Source: Dehalobacterium sp040766325 (GTDB lineage: Bacteria > Bacillota > Dehalobacteriia > Dehalobacteriales > Dehalobacteriaceae). Taken from it: a DNA stretch of 64,000 nt. Every line of letters starts with the position of its first letter. Position 1 is the stretch's first letter. This document shows positions 47,372-55,579 of the stretch, piece by piece. The DNA lies in NCBI GenBank assembly GCA_040766325.1, contig JAXGQR010000007.1, forward strand, positions 62,001 through 126,000, given 5' to 3'. Below the pieces are notes generated by a model. It saw only the letters and a program-made list of their open reading frames with translations. It was not told the origin of the DNA and did not search any database. Made by a program: the position numbers and the translations under genes.

Positions 47372-49522
47372 TTATTCGGATTCTACTTTCTCTATCTTGC
47401 AAAGGAATGATTTATAGCCGGGAAAACCGGAAAGGGGATCTAAGTAATCAGCTTCCATTAAAGTGTTCACATCCGCTTCCGCATAAGCATGGTACATGTG
47501 CACAACACCCGGCAATACGATATTAGTCAGATTAGCTTTAACGCTAATCGCTCCTTTGGGTGTGGCAATCTTTATTTGATCACCCTGGCTAATCCCCAGC
47601 TTCTTTCCATCCAGAGGATTAATATCCGCGGCCGGTTCCGGTCTTAAGCTCTTGGTCCAGGGCAGGCGGAAGGTTCTGGTATGGACAAACATAGGCAGAC
47701 GGGATCCGGTATTTAAAATAAAGGGATATTCTAGGGCTAACTCCGGTGTGGCTTCCTGACTGTATTTAGGCGGATGGTAGACAGGCAAAGCTTCAAAGCC
47801 AAAGGCACCGTCATATTCTTCTAATATTTTAGATTTAAATTCCATTTTCCCGGAGGGAGTGGGGAATCCCTTTTGCTTGTATTTCTTTTCCGGCACGTTA
47901 ATGGGGTTAGGTACCGGCATTCCGGCGGGATATTTCTTTAACTCCTCAACGGTAATCCCACTGGGCTCCAGGATAAAGTCGAGACTGGCTTCATGCCCGG
48001 CAGCCAGCAAGGGGTCATCTAAGCCTAAGCGGGCAGCCAGATCATAAATAATATCCGCATCAGACCGGGATTCGTATAATGGTTCAATGGCCGGCTGAGT
48101 ATAAATAATGTACCTTTGGGGGTAGCAGCGCATTTCACTTCGTTCCACGGAACTGCATGCGGGAAGCACAATATCCGCATATTTGCTGCTGCCGGTCATA
48201 AATAAATCCACGTTGACAATGAAGTCCAGTTTCTCCATGCTTTCCACCATAAATTGCGGGTCGGGCCACATGCGGTAATTAATGCCGAAACACAACATGG
48301 CTTTAATGGGATATGGCTTTCCCGATCGGATTTGAAATGGCAGCTGCATACCCTGACCCTCATCAACTAAACGGGACCAAACCGGGAATTTATCGTCTCC
48401 TACTCTTGGGGCCATCTCATCCCACTTTTTGGGATGACAGAATTCCTCAAACTTGGTGGGAACTCCGGCGGAGATATACAAATAACTGGGTGGATCGGCA
48501 AAGTTGCCCCCACGAACATCAAAGTTGCCGGTGAGGCCAACGAGGGCGAAAACAGCACGGTAATTTTGCACTCCATTGGTATGATGCACCACCGGTGAGG
48601 CACTGGGCATAACGGCAGCCGGTTTAGTCGTGGCATAAAGGCGCGCCGCCGCCCGGATTTTTTCCGCCGGTACCCCTGTCAACTCTTCCCCTTTTTCCGG
48701 TGTGAAGTCTTTCACATATTCCCGATATTCTTCAAAGCCATAGGAGTAGTTATTAACAAATTCTTGATCGTAAAGACCTTCCTTAATAATGACATGAGCC
48801 ATTGCCAAGGCCAGGGCTCCATCGGTACCCGGCCGGAGCTGGAGATGAATATCAGACTGGGCCGCCATGGGGGAATAGCGGGGATCCACAGTGATGATTT
48901 TGAGACCCTTTTCTTTTGCCGCGAGTAAACCCCTGGCATTATTGGTATTGGTATAAAAAGGATTGGAGCTCCACACCAAAAGACATTTAGCATTTTTTAC
49001 ATCGGGGCCACCGCCCATACCAAAATTAAGTTTTTGGGCCATAAACATAGCTTGAGCGCATGTGCTTGATTCCGTAATATAATTGGGAGATCCAAAGGCA
49101 TGGGCCAATCTATGGAGAAAAGCTCTCATCCATTTGGTATATCCGGCATAAAAAACGACGGACTCCGGGCCAAAATCCTCCTTATACTGGTTTAATCTTT
49201 CGGCAATGGTATCGAGGGCCTCGCCCCAGGAAATCGTCTCGAATTTTCCGGATCCTCTGGGCCCCACTCTTTTCAAGGGTGTTTTTAAACGATCCTGATG
49301 GTAAACATATTGCCTGGTTGCTGCACCTTTTGAACAAAGGGTCCCTTCATTTTGGGGATTTTCCTTGGTCCCCTCTACCTTGATAATCTTTCCGTCCTTC
49401 ACATAGAGATTCAAACCACATTGAGTCAGGGGATCGCAAATCGTGCAAATGGATTTTTTGATTTCTATGCCCGTTTCACTGCCGGGAATCTTTCCCTTCA
49501 ACAATTGGTCAATATTATTCAT
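47372..49522 (-). CDS. Molybdopterin oxidoreductase, DMSO reductase family, cytoplasmic
   Basis: A ~716-residue catalytic subunit. N-terminal 4Fe-4S ligands: SICTICDPLTQCGLNLYV ... GTLCSKG. Then RLKTPLKRVGPRGSGKFETISW, SWGEALDTIAERL, and ESSTCAQAMFMAQ, where the Cys is a candidate Mo/W ligand. The C-terminal molydopterin-dinucleotide domain has NTGSRLPMFVHTRTFR and INPLDGKKLGISQGD. No twin-arginine signal, so it is intracellular. AAAAGGAGG sets the start at 49522, 17 bases after the FAD gene. With the FAD and Fe-S partners it would make a soluble NAD(P)H-linked complex (inference). Substrate unknown. Confidence 0.9.
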   Translation of the reverse strand: MNNIDQLLKGKIPGSETGIEIKKSICTICDPLTQCGLNLYVKDGKIIKVEGTKENPQNEGTLCSKGAATRQYVYHQDRLKTPLKRVGPRGSGKFETISWGEALDTIAERLNQYKEDFGPESVVFYAGYTKWMRAFLHRLAHAFGSPNYITESSTCAQAMFMAQKLNFGMGGGPDVKNAKCLLVWSSNPFYTNTNNARGLLAAKEKGLKIITVDPRYSPMAAQSDIHLQLRPGTDGALALAMAHVIIKEGLYDQEFVNNYSYGFEEYREYVKDFTPEKGEELTGVPAEKIRAAARLYATTKPAAVMPSASPVVHHTNGVQNYRAVFALVGLTGNFDVRGGNFADPPSYLYISAGVPTKFEEFCHPKKWDEMAPRVGDDKFPVWSRLVDEGQGMQLPFQIRSGKPYPIKAMLCFGINYRMWPDPQFMVESMEKLDFIVNVDLFMTGSSKYADIVLPACSSVERSEMRCYPQRYIIYTQPAIEPLYESRSDADIIYDLAARLGLDDPLLAAGHEASLDFILEPSGITVEELKKYPAGMPVPNPINVPEKKYKQKGFPTPSGKMEFKSKILEEYDGAFGFEALPVYHPPKYSQEATPELALEYPFILNTGSRLPMFVHTRTFRLPWTKSLRPEPAADINPLDGKKLGISQGDQIKIATPKGAISVKANLTNIVLPGVVHMYHAYAEADVNTLMEADYLDPLSGFPGYKSFLCKIEKVESE

Positions 49523-49539
49523 GTTTCCATCCCTCCTTT

Positions 49540-50808
49540 TCATTTTCTTAACTGAGGCACTTGGATTTCCAACAATTTTTTCCACAAATCACCATCCTTA
49601 TTTTTGGGGTTTGCCAGGGTATGCCATTGATTTAGTTCTTTTTGCATTTTCTGTTTGAGCATGCCGGCAGCAGTAAAACAATTAAGCAGGTTAACGCCCA
49701 CAAGCTTGCCCTGGTCCCAGGTTAAACCGCAATAGGTGTTCTCTTGCGGATGATAGCTGTGACTGACATCAGAAGAACTCAGGGCATCCCCGATACTGAC
49801 AAAGTCCATCTCTAAAAAGTGACTGATATTACCGGGCATCCCACCCGCATAAAAATCTGTTTTACCTGCCATATTCCGTCCCGCTGTGCGTCCTTGATAA
49901 CAGGCATTGGCCCATAAACCGATAATTTCCTTTTTACCATTTAATAAATTTAAACCTTGAGCCACATCACCTGCAGCATAAAGATTGGGCTGATTAGTCT
50001 GCATACGTTGATTCACTAGTATTCCTCTATCAATCTCCACTTGATCCGGATCTAGGAATTGTGTGTTAGTCTTGGTTCCGATACAGATAACTGCCAAATC
50101 CGCTTCCTCAGGACCTTCTTGATCGGAGAAATAGGCATTTATCCCTTTGGAGATTTCTTCTATTTCTGTAATACACGCTCCTAAACGTAGTTTTACATGT
50201 CGCTCTTTTAAAGAATCTTCAATTAAATGAGCACAGTATTCATTGGCCGCCAAGGGAAAAACATGATTAGCCCGATCGGCCAAACAAACTTTGACATTTG
50301 CTTTCAGGAAAAGCTCAACTAGTTTTATGCCCACCATAGATGCTCCAATAACGATTGCCTTTTTAGGATGATTATTTAATGCTTGTTTTAAGCTCTGTGC
50401 ATCTTCCATAGAGCGCAAGGTAAAAACTCGCCGACTGTTAATTCCGGGGATCTGAGGCAGAACCGGGGATGCTCCCGTAGCAATTAAACATTGATCGTAG
50501 CAGAATTTCTCCCCTTGAGCGGTCTCAAGAGTTTGCTCAAGTGCGTCTAGTTTTACCACCTGTGAACCCAAGTGCAATTGAACATCGTTTCTATGATAGA
50601 AGTTAAAATCAGAACCAAAAGGATGACAATTTTCTATCGGTATCTGACCTGCCACAAAGTAGGATGTGAGCATAGGATTATAGGCAGGAGAAGTATTGTC
50701 CGAAAATAGATGAATCTCTGCATTACTGTTGTTTTCTCTCAAATCTTTAATCGCATAGATCGCGGCTCCTCCGTTTCCAATAATTGCAATGATATTAGAC
50801 TTCGCCAT
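49540..50808 (-). CDS. NAD(P)/FAD-dependent oxidoreductase (NirB-N / rubredoxin-reductase-like)
   Basis: A 422-residue two-dinucleotide-domain flavoprotein. FAD site IAIIGNGGAAIYAIKDL, TGASPVLPQIPGI, the NAD site AIVIGASMVGIKLVELFL and LYAAGDVAQG (second FAD contact). No redox Cys pair, so it belongs to the ferredoxin/nitrite-reductase-type group. First gene of the leftward operon, it likely connects NAD(P)H to the Fe-S subunit. Its first ~95 codons and its promoter exist as a decayed copy at 43727-44211. Confidence 0.88.
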   Translation of the reverse strand: MAKSNIIAIIGNGGAAIYAIKDLRENNSNAEIHLFSDNTSPAYNPMLTSYFVAGQIPIENCHPFGSDFNFYHRNDVQLHLGSQVVKLDALEQTLETAQGEKFCYDQCLIATGASPVLPQIPGINSRRVFTLRSMEDAQSLKQALNNHPKKAIVIGASMVGIKLVELFLKANVKVCLADRANHVFPLAANEYCAHLIEDSLKERHVKLRLGACITEIEEISKGINAYFSDQEGPEEADLAVICIGTKTNTQFLDPDQVEIDRGILVNQRMQTNQPNLYAAGDVAQGLNLLNGKKEIIGLWANACYQGRTAGRNMAGKTDFYAGGMPGNISHFLEMDFVSIGDALSSSDVSHSYHPQENTYCGLTWDQGKLVGVNLLNCFTAAGMLKQKMQKELNQWHTLANPKNKDGDLWKKLLEIQVPQLRK

Positions 50809-51046
50809 TACGAATTACCACCCATCTTTGTTTACTTTGATGCAATTTTTTAACTTGATATGCTAATACTAGATATCCGTATCCAAAATTTTACTCATAG
50901 GTAACTATCGAGTTACCTATGAGTAAATTATTCTCCATTGATACTTTTTCTCCTTCTTTAAATGTTATTTTTCTTGAATTATTTTATAACTTTAATATTC
51001 AAATATTAGATAACTTAACTTAAACTGTTTGACATGCTCAATTATG
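50809..51046. repeat. Duplicated control region, copy A (intergenic FAD gene - tetR)
   Basis: The divergent control region of the catabolic island. Together with 50518-50808 it is the source or sister of the block at 43727-44211. Contents: the 16-base palindrome (50890-50927), an AT-rich stretch and the TetR -35 box. Confidence 0.82.
50890..50927. promoter_or_regulatory. Long perfect palindrome, copy A
   Basis: TTTACTCATAGGTAAC-TATCGA-GTTACCTATGAGTAAA: perfect 16-base arms, 6-base spacer, about 80 bases upstream of the FAD gene start. Either an operator for a dimeric or tetrameric regulator or an RNA hairpin in the leader. There is no T run, so it is not a simple terminator. Confidence 0.85.
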
Positions 51047-51105
51047 ATTCGCTATACTTAACACAAATTCGCAATATCTAACGATAAATTCGCAGCTTGT
51101 GTTAA
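51029..51105 (+). promoter_or_regulatory. tetR promoter and probable autoregulatory operator
   Basis: TTGACA (51029), 18 bases, TATACT (51053) is a near-consensus promoter reading toward tetR. A perfect 9-base inverted repeat TTAACACAA ... TTGTGTTAA (51058-51066 / 51097-51105) starts at the -10, and ATTCGC occurs at 51047, 51067 and 51088, spaced 20 and 21 bases, i.e. on one face of the helix. These fit repressor binding over the transcription start. Confidence 0.7.
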
Positions 51106-51131
51106 TCATGTAAATAAAGGAGCCGAACATA

Positions 51132-51722
51132 TTGCGCCATCAATTTAGTCAACAAGCGATAGAAAGCAGAAAACGATTATTGCAAGCATCCATCTACGAG
51201 TTTTCACATAAAGGATATGATCGGGCTAAAGTGTCTGATATCGTTGCTCGAGCCGGCTTTACCCAACGAGTTTTTTATATATACTTTAAAAGTAAAGAAG
51301 CTCTTTACAATGAGCTAATCGATACATGGAAATATCGCGCGGCTGCTATTTTGCCGGGGTCAGAAAACGTACCTCGAGAAATATTACCCCACGATTATCA
51401 TCAAGTGATCCAAAAAAGATGGGAAGATATACTGATTTTTATGGCTGAAGACCCGGATTTAACTCGTGCTGCCTACTTCCTCTCTCCTAAAAAAGAAGAA
51501 ACAAGACAATTTTTCTTGGACGCAATGCGTAGAAGTATACAACAAGAACAGGCAAATGGTAATATTCGTTCTGATTTGTCTGCTGATATCTTGGCCGAAT
51601 CAATTTTTTCAACACTTGAAGGATTAGCACTTCGGTACGTTTTAACCGGTCGTTTAACACCACGTTCTGCAGCAGCGCAATTAACGGAATTGTATATTAA
51701 TGGAACTAAACCTAATGTCTGA
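51132..51722 (+). CDS. TetR/AcrR-family regulator
   Basis: A 196-residue regulator that starts with TTG 51132 or a nearby codon after AAAGGAG. HTH: KVSDIVARAGFTQRVFYIYFKSKEALYNELI, the standard TetR N-terminal domain; the helical C-terminal part is the ligand domain. It is divergent from the FAD-Mo-UroD operon and is the obvious candidate to control it and itself. The duplicated control region suggests that it also controls the DASS-grdE-grdB operon. Confidence 0.9.
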   Translation: MRHQFSQQAIESRKRLLQASIYEFSHKGYDRAKVSDIVARAGFTQRVFYIYFKSKEALYNELIDTWKYRAAAILPGSENVPREILPHDYHQVIQKRWEDILIFMAEDPDLTRAAYFLSPKKEETRQFFLDAMRRSIQQEQANGNIRSDLSADILAESIFSTLEGLALRYVLTGRLTPRSAAAQLTELYINGTKPNV

Positions 51723-51875
51723 TTTCTGATGCCAATAGTCCTTGCATGGATAGGGATTTTACAAAGCTAACCGTCCCTCTATTTCACTTTGTGTAGAATA
51801 ATTGAAGTGGTCCGAGGAAAACTAAATAGGAAATTTAAATTTAACTTTATTCTTATATTTAACGGAGGTGATCTT

Positions 51876-52097
51876 TTGGAAGCAGGAGTAAGAAATAATC
51901 TATTCGGGGAAATTGAAAACATTAAAACAGACGAGATCATGGCTCAGGTTACCATGTGAGTAGGTGGCTGAACTGGTGATGCACCCAGACTCACGTCCGT
52001 GATGACGCGAGACAGCTTAGAGGATGCCGGTTTTTCTGAAGGTGAGAAGGTCAATGCCCTGGTAAAAGCGATAAATGTTGTCTTTGTTAAGCAATAA
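51876..52097 (+). CDS. Mop/TOBE-type molybdate-binding protein with two in-frame UGA codons (candidate selenoprotein)
   Basis: TTG at 51876 follows GGAGGTG. The frame reads EAGVRNNLFGEIENIKTDEI, MAQVTM, then UGA (51957), VGG, UGA (51969), TGDAPRLTSVMTRDSLEDAG and FSEGEKVNALVKAINVVFVK, stop TAA 52097: 73 residues. Both halves match the single-domain Mop/TOBE fold (ARNxLxGxV..IKxxxxMAQV; LTSVMTxxSLxxAGxxEGDxVxALVKAxxVxxVK) in one frame. Two UGAs, no UAA/UAG, and a terminator right after argue for Sec. The U-x3-U segment and the 5-residue insert lie in the loop between strands. It follows tetR and sits near a Mo/W enzyme. The alternative is a dead gene with two nonsense changes. Confidence 0.62.
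51957..52002 (+). promoter_or_regulatory. Hairpins after the two UGA codons (possible SECIS)
   Basis: After the first UGA, GGTG (51963) can pair with CACC (51982-51985), and CTGG with CCAG (51973-51976 / 51985-51988). After the second, UCAC-GUCC-GUGA (51991-52002) forms a small hairpin 19 bases downstream. Weak but correctly placed. Confidence 0.4.
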
Positions 52098-52109
52098 AGC
52101 ATCAAAAAA

Positions 52110-52145
52110 TAAACGCCGACAGTAAAATTTACTTGTCGGTTTTTA
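52110..52145 (+). terminator. Terminator after the Mop-like gene
   Basis: CCGACAGTAAA / TTTACTTGTCGG-type stem (CCGACA with TGTCGG) followed by TTTTTATT, 15 bases past the stop at 52097. Confidence 0.85.
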
Positions 52146-52170
52146 TTATATCACCTGAGTGATCATATCA

Positions 52171-54636
52171 TTAACTTCGCCTTAGAATCTCATTGTTTTT
52201 TAACGACTGATGATTATGAAAAAAGTCTTTCCAGGGGTCGTCATTTGTATTTATTCTAGCCAGAGACTCTTCGATATCGATACCATCCGGGGTAACTTCA
52301 TCAAGTTCCTCCCAGAAAATAGGCATGGATACCTTGGCTCCTAATCTGGCGCGCAAAGAATAGGGGGCAATACTTGTTGCACCTCTACCGTTACGTATCC
52401 AGTCGATAAATATTTTGTCTATGCGCTTCGCTTTCCTCATATTGCCGGTATAACGCTCCGGCCATTTTTGCTCCATCACCTGGGCCACACCTTTGGCAAA
52501 ATCATAAAATACCTCCCAGGAGACGGAGGGTTTTAACGGAACCAGCACATGATAGCCTTTGTTGCCGCTGGTTTTAAGATAAGAATTCAAGGATAGCTCC
52601 GTCAAAATTTCTTTTAGGTCTGCCACGCCCTGACGCACCCGGCCCAAATCCATGCCTTGATCCGGGTCCAGATCGAAGACCATGATATCGGGCTTTTCCA
52701 ATTCGCCCACACGGCTCCCCCAAGTATGAAACTCCACGGTGCCCATCTGGGCTTCCGAGATCAGCCCCGATTTGTTTTCAAGATAGAAATAATCTTCTAC
52801 TTCTCCACTACCGGTGGTAATCGGTATCGTGACGATGCCTTTAATATCCGGTCCGGGATGTTTTTTGTAGAAGCAGGTCTCCCCGACCCCTTTAGGACAA
52901 CGCACAATGCTTAGGATCCGGTGCCTGACATAGGGCAACATCCGCTTTGCTGCCTTTTCGTAATAACGGACTACCTCTCCTTTTGTGATTTTAGGCTTGT
53001 CAAATATCACCTTGTTCGGGTTGGTAATTTTGATTCCTGCGATGACAAGGCGATGATCCTTTGTCTCCATTACTGTCTCCGTCGTTGTCTCCATTGATCG
53101 CTCCAATTCTCTCACATCGGCTACTCTTTTGATCTCTCGGGGATTCTTATCGCGGCTTAAGCCTTTAAAGCTGGCATGCCTTAAAAGCTGATCTTCCGTC
53201 CACTCGGTAAATTTAACTTCTGCGACCAGTTCAGGTTCCAACCAGGTTATTCTTTCCTGCGCCCGGATCTTCGGTGCCTTTTTAAAGGGCGGCTCTTCCC
53301 TTGCTAAGCTTTTAAATTTCTCTGCCAGCATCTCCCCTGTGCGCACACTAAAGCCTGTACCGACACGACCGCAGTAGATGAGATTCTCTCCCTCATAAAA
53401 ACCTAAGAGCAGGGCGCTGACCCCGCCGGGTTTTTTATCTGTAAGAGTATAGCCCCCAATGACAAATTCCTGTCTTTGATCACATTTTAGTTTGATCCAA
53501 TCACCGTTTCTGGTTCCGCTATACACAGAAGTTGTTTTTTTGCCGATAATTCCTTCCATATCCGACGCACAGGCGGCACGAAAACTCTCCTTGCCCTTGC
53601 CAATGACATGCCGGCTATAATAAAGGTTTGGGGGCGCATCCTGCATTAATCCTTCCAGGATTTCTTTGCGCTTGATGAGCGGGCGTCCCCGAAGATCCTC
53701 ACCATCCAGAGCCAGAAGATCAAAAACGATATAGATGAGGTTTTGGTGCCGCGGGTTTTTGAGATAGTTTTGCAACCCTTGAAAATCTGTCTTGCCCGCC
53801 GGATCAGTGGCTGTCATTTCCCCATCCAGAACCATGGCCCTGCCATTAGCGAAATTAATCAGGGACGCGGCCACAGGGGAAAACCGCCCGGTATACTCAT
53901 GGCCATTTCTAGTGATCAGCCGGACGCTGTTTCCTTCCACAAAAGCGATGATCCGATAACCGTCATATTTCATCTCATAGAGCCAATCCGTACCGTCAGG
54001 AACCTTAGTTACTAATTTTGCCAGCTGCACATCAGCTCTTTGAAAAGGGTTCCGCGTAATTTTTTCATCAGCACCGGTTGCAATTTCCGCCATGGTACGT
54101 CCACTGCGGATGCTGGTGGTGAATTGGTCTATCCCGACCTCATTTTGGGCATATTCATCCTTTTCTTTCAATAAGAGCCAGTTATCCTTCGTCTCCCCAC
54201 CTTTTGGTTTCAAGCGAATCAAAGCCCACTTACCCCGCAGCCTTCCTCCCCGGAGAACAAACTTCAAGACCCCCTCCCTTAAGCCTTCTTCCACATTGCC
54301 CTGAGGTTCCCAAAAACCCTCATCCCAGAGCATCACCACACCGCCACCATATTCTCCCTTGGGAATCATTCCTTCAAAATTCCGATACTCCAGAGGATGA
54401 TCCTCGACCTGAACCGCAAGCCTCTTGTCCGAAGTACGGTAAGAAGGACCCTTCGGTACTGCCCAGCTTAAGAGCACACCCTGCCATTCCAGGCGCAAAT
54501 CATAATGATCGTTACGGGCGATATGGTGTTGGATGACAAATCTCAGCTCCTCCTGGGAATTAACTGTTGTCCCTACCGGTTCTAAGGTTTTATTAAAATT
54601 TCTTTTTTGATGATACGCACTAAGCCGCTCGGTCAT
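52171..54636 (-). CDS. ligD: Multifunctional ATP-dependent DNA ligase LigD (PE-LIG-POL order)
   Basis: Non-homologous end-joining enzyme, 821 residues. Domain order: 3'-phosphoesterase (~25-150, VIQHHIARNDHYDLRLEW and DHPLEYRNFEGMIPKGEYGGG), ligase (~200-500, nucleotidyl motif YEMKYDGYRIIAF and later DGEMTATD, EGIIGKK), and archaeo-eukaryotic primase-type polymerase (~530-800, metal motif VFDLDPDQGM, and YHVLVPL). This PE-LIG-POL order is that of Pseudomonas LigD, not of mycobacterial POL-PE-LIG. Upstream ku ends 4 bases before its ATG: one operon. In spore formers Ku-LigD repairs breaks during germination. Confidence 0.94.
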   Translation of the reverse strand: MTERLSAYHQKRNFNKTLEPVGTTVNSQEELRFVIQHHIARNDHYDLRLEWQGVLLSWAVPKGPSYRTSDKRLAVQVEDHPLEYRNFEGMIPKGEYGGGVVMLWDEGFWEPQGNVEEGLREGVLKFVLRGGRLRGKWALIRLKPKGGETKDNWLLLKEKDEYAQNEVGIDQFTTSIRSGRTMAEIATGADEKITRNPFQRADVQLAKLVTKVPDGTDWLYEMKYDGYRIIAFVEGNSVRLITRNGHEYTGRFSPVAASLINFANGRAMVLDGEMTATDPAGKTDFQGLQNYLKNPRHQNLIYIVFDLLALDGEDLRGRPLIKRKEILEGLMQDAPPNLYYSRHVIGKGKESFRAACASDMEGIIGKKTTSVYSGTRNGDWIKLKCDQRQEFVIGGYTLTDKKPGGVSALLLGFYEGENLIYCGRVGTGFSVRTGEMLAEKFKSLAREEPPFKKAPKIRAQERITWLEPELVAEVKFTEWTEDQLLRHASFKGLSRDKNPREIKRVADVRELERSMETTTETVMETKDHRLVIAGIKITNPNKVIFDKPKITKGEVVRYYEKAAKRMLPYVRHRILSIVRCPKGVGETCFYKKHPGPDIKGIVTIPITTGSGEVEDYFYLENKSGLISEAQMGTVEFHTWGSRVGELEKPDIMVFDLDPDQGMDLGRVRQGVADLKEILTELSLNSYLKTSGNKGYHVLVPLKPSVSWEVFYDFAKGVAQVMEQKWPERYTGNMRKAKRIDKIFIDWIRNGRGATSIAPYSLRARLGAKVSMPIFWEELDEVTPDGIDIEESLARINTNDDPWKDFFHNHQSLKNNEILRRS

Positions 54637-54640
54637 AGAA

Positions 54641-55413
54641 TTAGGCTAACTCCCGGTTTTTTTCAGCTTTTTCCACACTGGCCTTAAGTGCCTCCATGAG
54701 ATCAATCACTTTGCCGGTACCATCAGCCTTGGGAGCAACAACTTCCTGGCCGGAAATTTTAGTTTCGATCAGGGCACGCAGTTTTTCCTGATACTCGTCC
54801 TTATACTGGGTAGCATCAAAGGGGGTGTCCATAGTATTAATCAAGGTTTTCGCCATACTCATTTCCTGCTCGGACACTTGCGGCTGCGCATATTGTTTGG
54901 GTAGCTCTTTAATATCGTCAGCATAAAACATGGTGGAAATCAAAATCCCATCCTCCCGAGGGATAATCGCCATTAGTCGATCCTTGGTACCCATAACGGT
55001 TTTGCCAATGGCAATCTTTTTTTCATCCATCAGAGCAGCTCTTAAGAGCTCAAAAGGCTTTTCCCCTCCTGCCTCAGGGACAGCCTGATAAGTCTTATCA
55101 TAATATACAGGGGAAATCTGATTTAATTGAGCAAAATGCAGAATCTGAATGGACTTTTCTTTTTCCGTCTTGATCTTTTCAATTTCTTCGTCGGTAATCA
55201 CAACATATTTGTCATCATCATATTCAAAACCCTGACAATATCATCCGCCTTAATCTCCTTACCGCAATGAGCACATGTTTTTTTGTAGCGGATCCGGCTC
55301 TTGTCTTCCTTGTGTAACTGATTAAAACGGATATCATTGTCCTGTGTGGCTGTGTACATGGCAATAGGAATTGCAACCATGCCAAATGTGATCACTGATT
55401 TGCGCGATGCCAT
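54641..55413 (-). CDS. ku: Ku protein, one frameshift
   Basis: Homodimeric end-binding protein recruiting LigD. Start at 55413 with ACTGGAGGTATTTTCATC ahead. The first part gives SRKSVITFGMVAIPIAMYTA ... RIRYKKTCAHCGKEIKADDIV. One base is missing near 55232 (an AA run), after which GFEYDDDKYVVITDEEIEKI continues the family sequence. The remaining 186 residues end with a lysine-poor tail. So two open frames are seen (55198-55413 and 54641-55201), but a single gene is almost certain. About 257 residues, normal for bacterial Ku. Confidence 0.88.
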
Positions 55414-55579
55414 GATGAAAATACCTCCAGTTTTACTTACTACTTTTTATTTTTCCTCTAAAAATAGTGAATATACCTGATCGCGCAAAATCCCCACTCC
55501 AGCAATGGCCGCGAAAAGCTGTCCCCTTTTTTTAATGCTCCCATACATCATGCCCGGTCAGCCAATCCAATGAGCAAAC

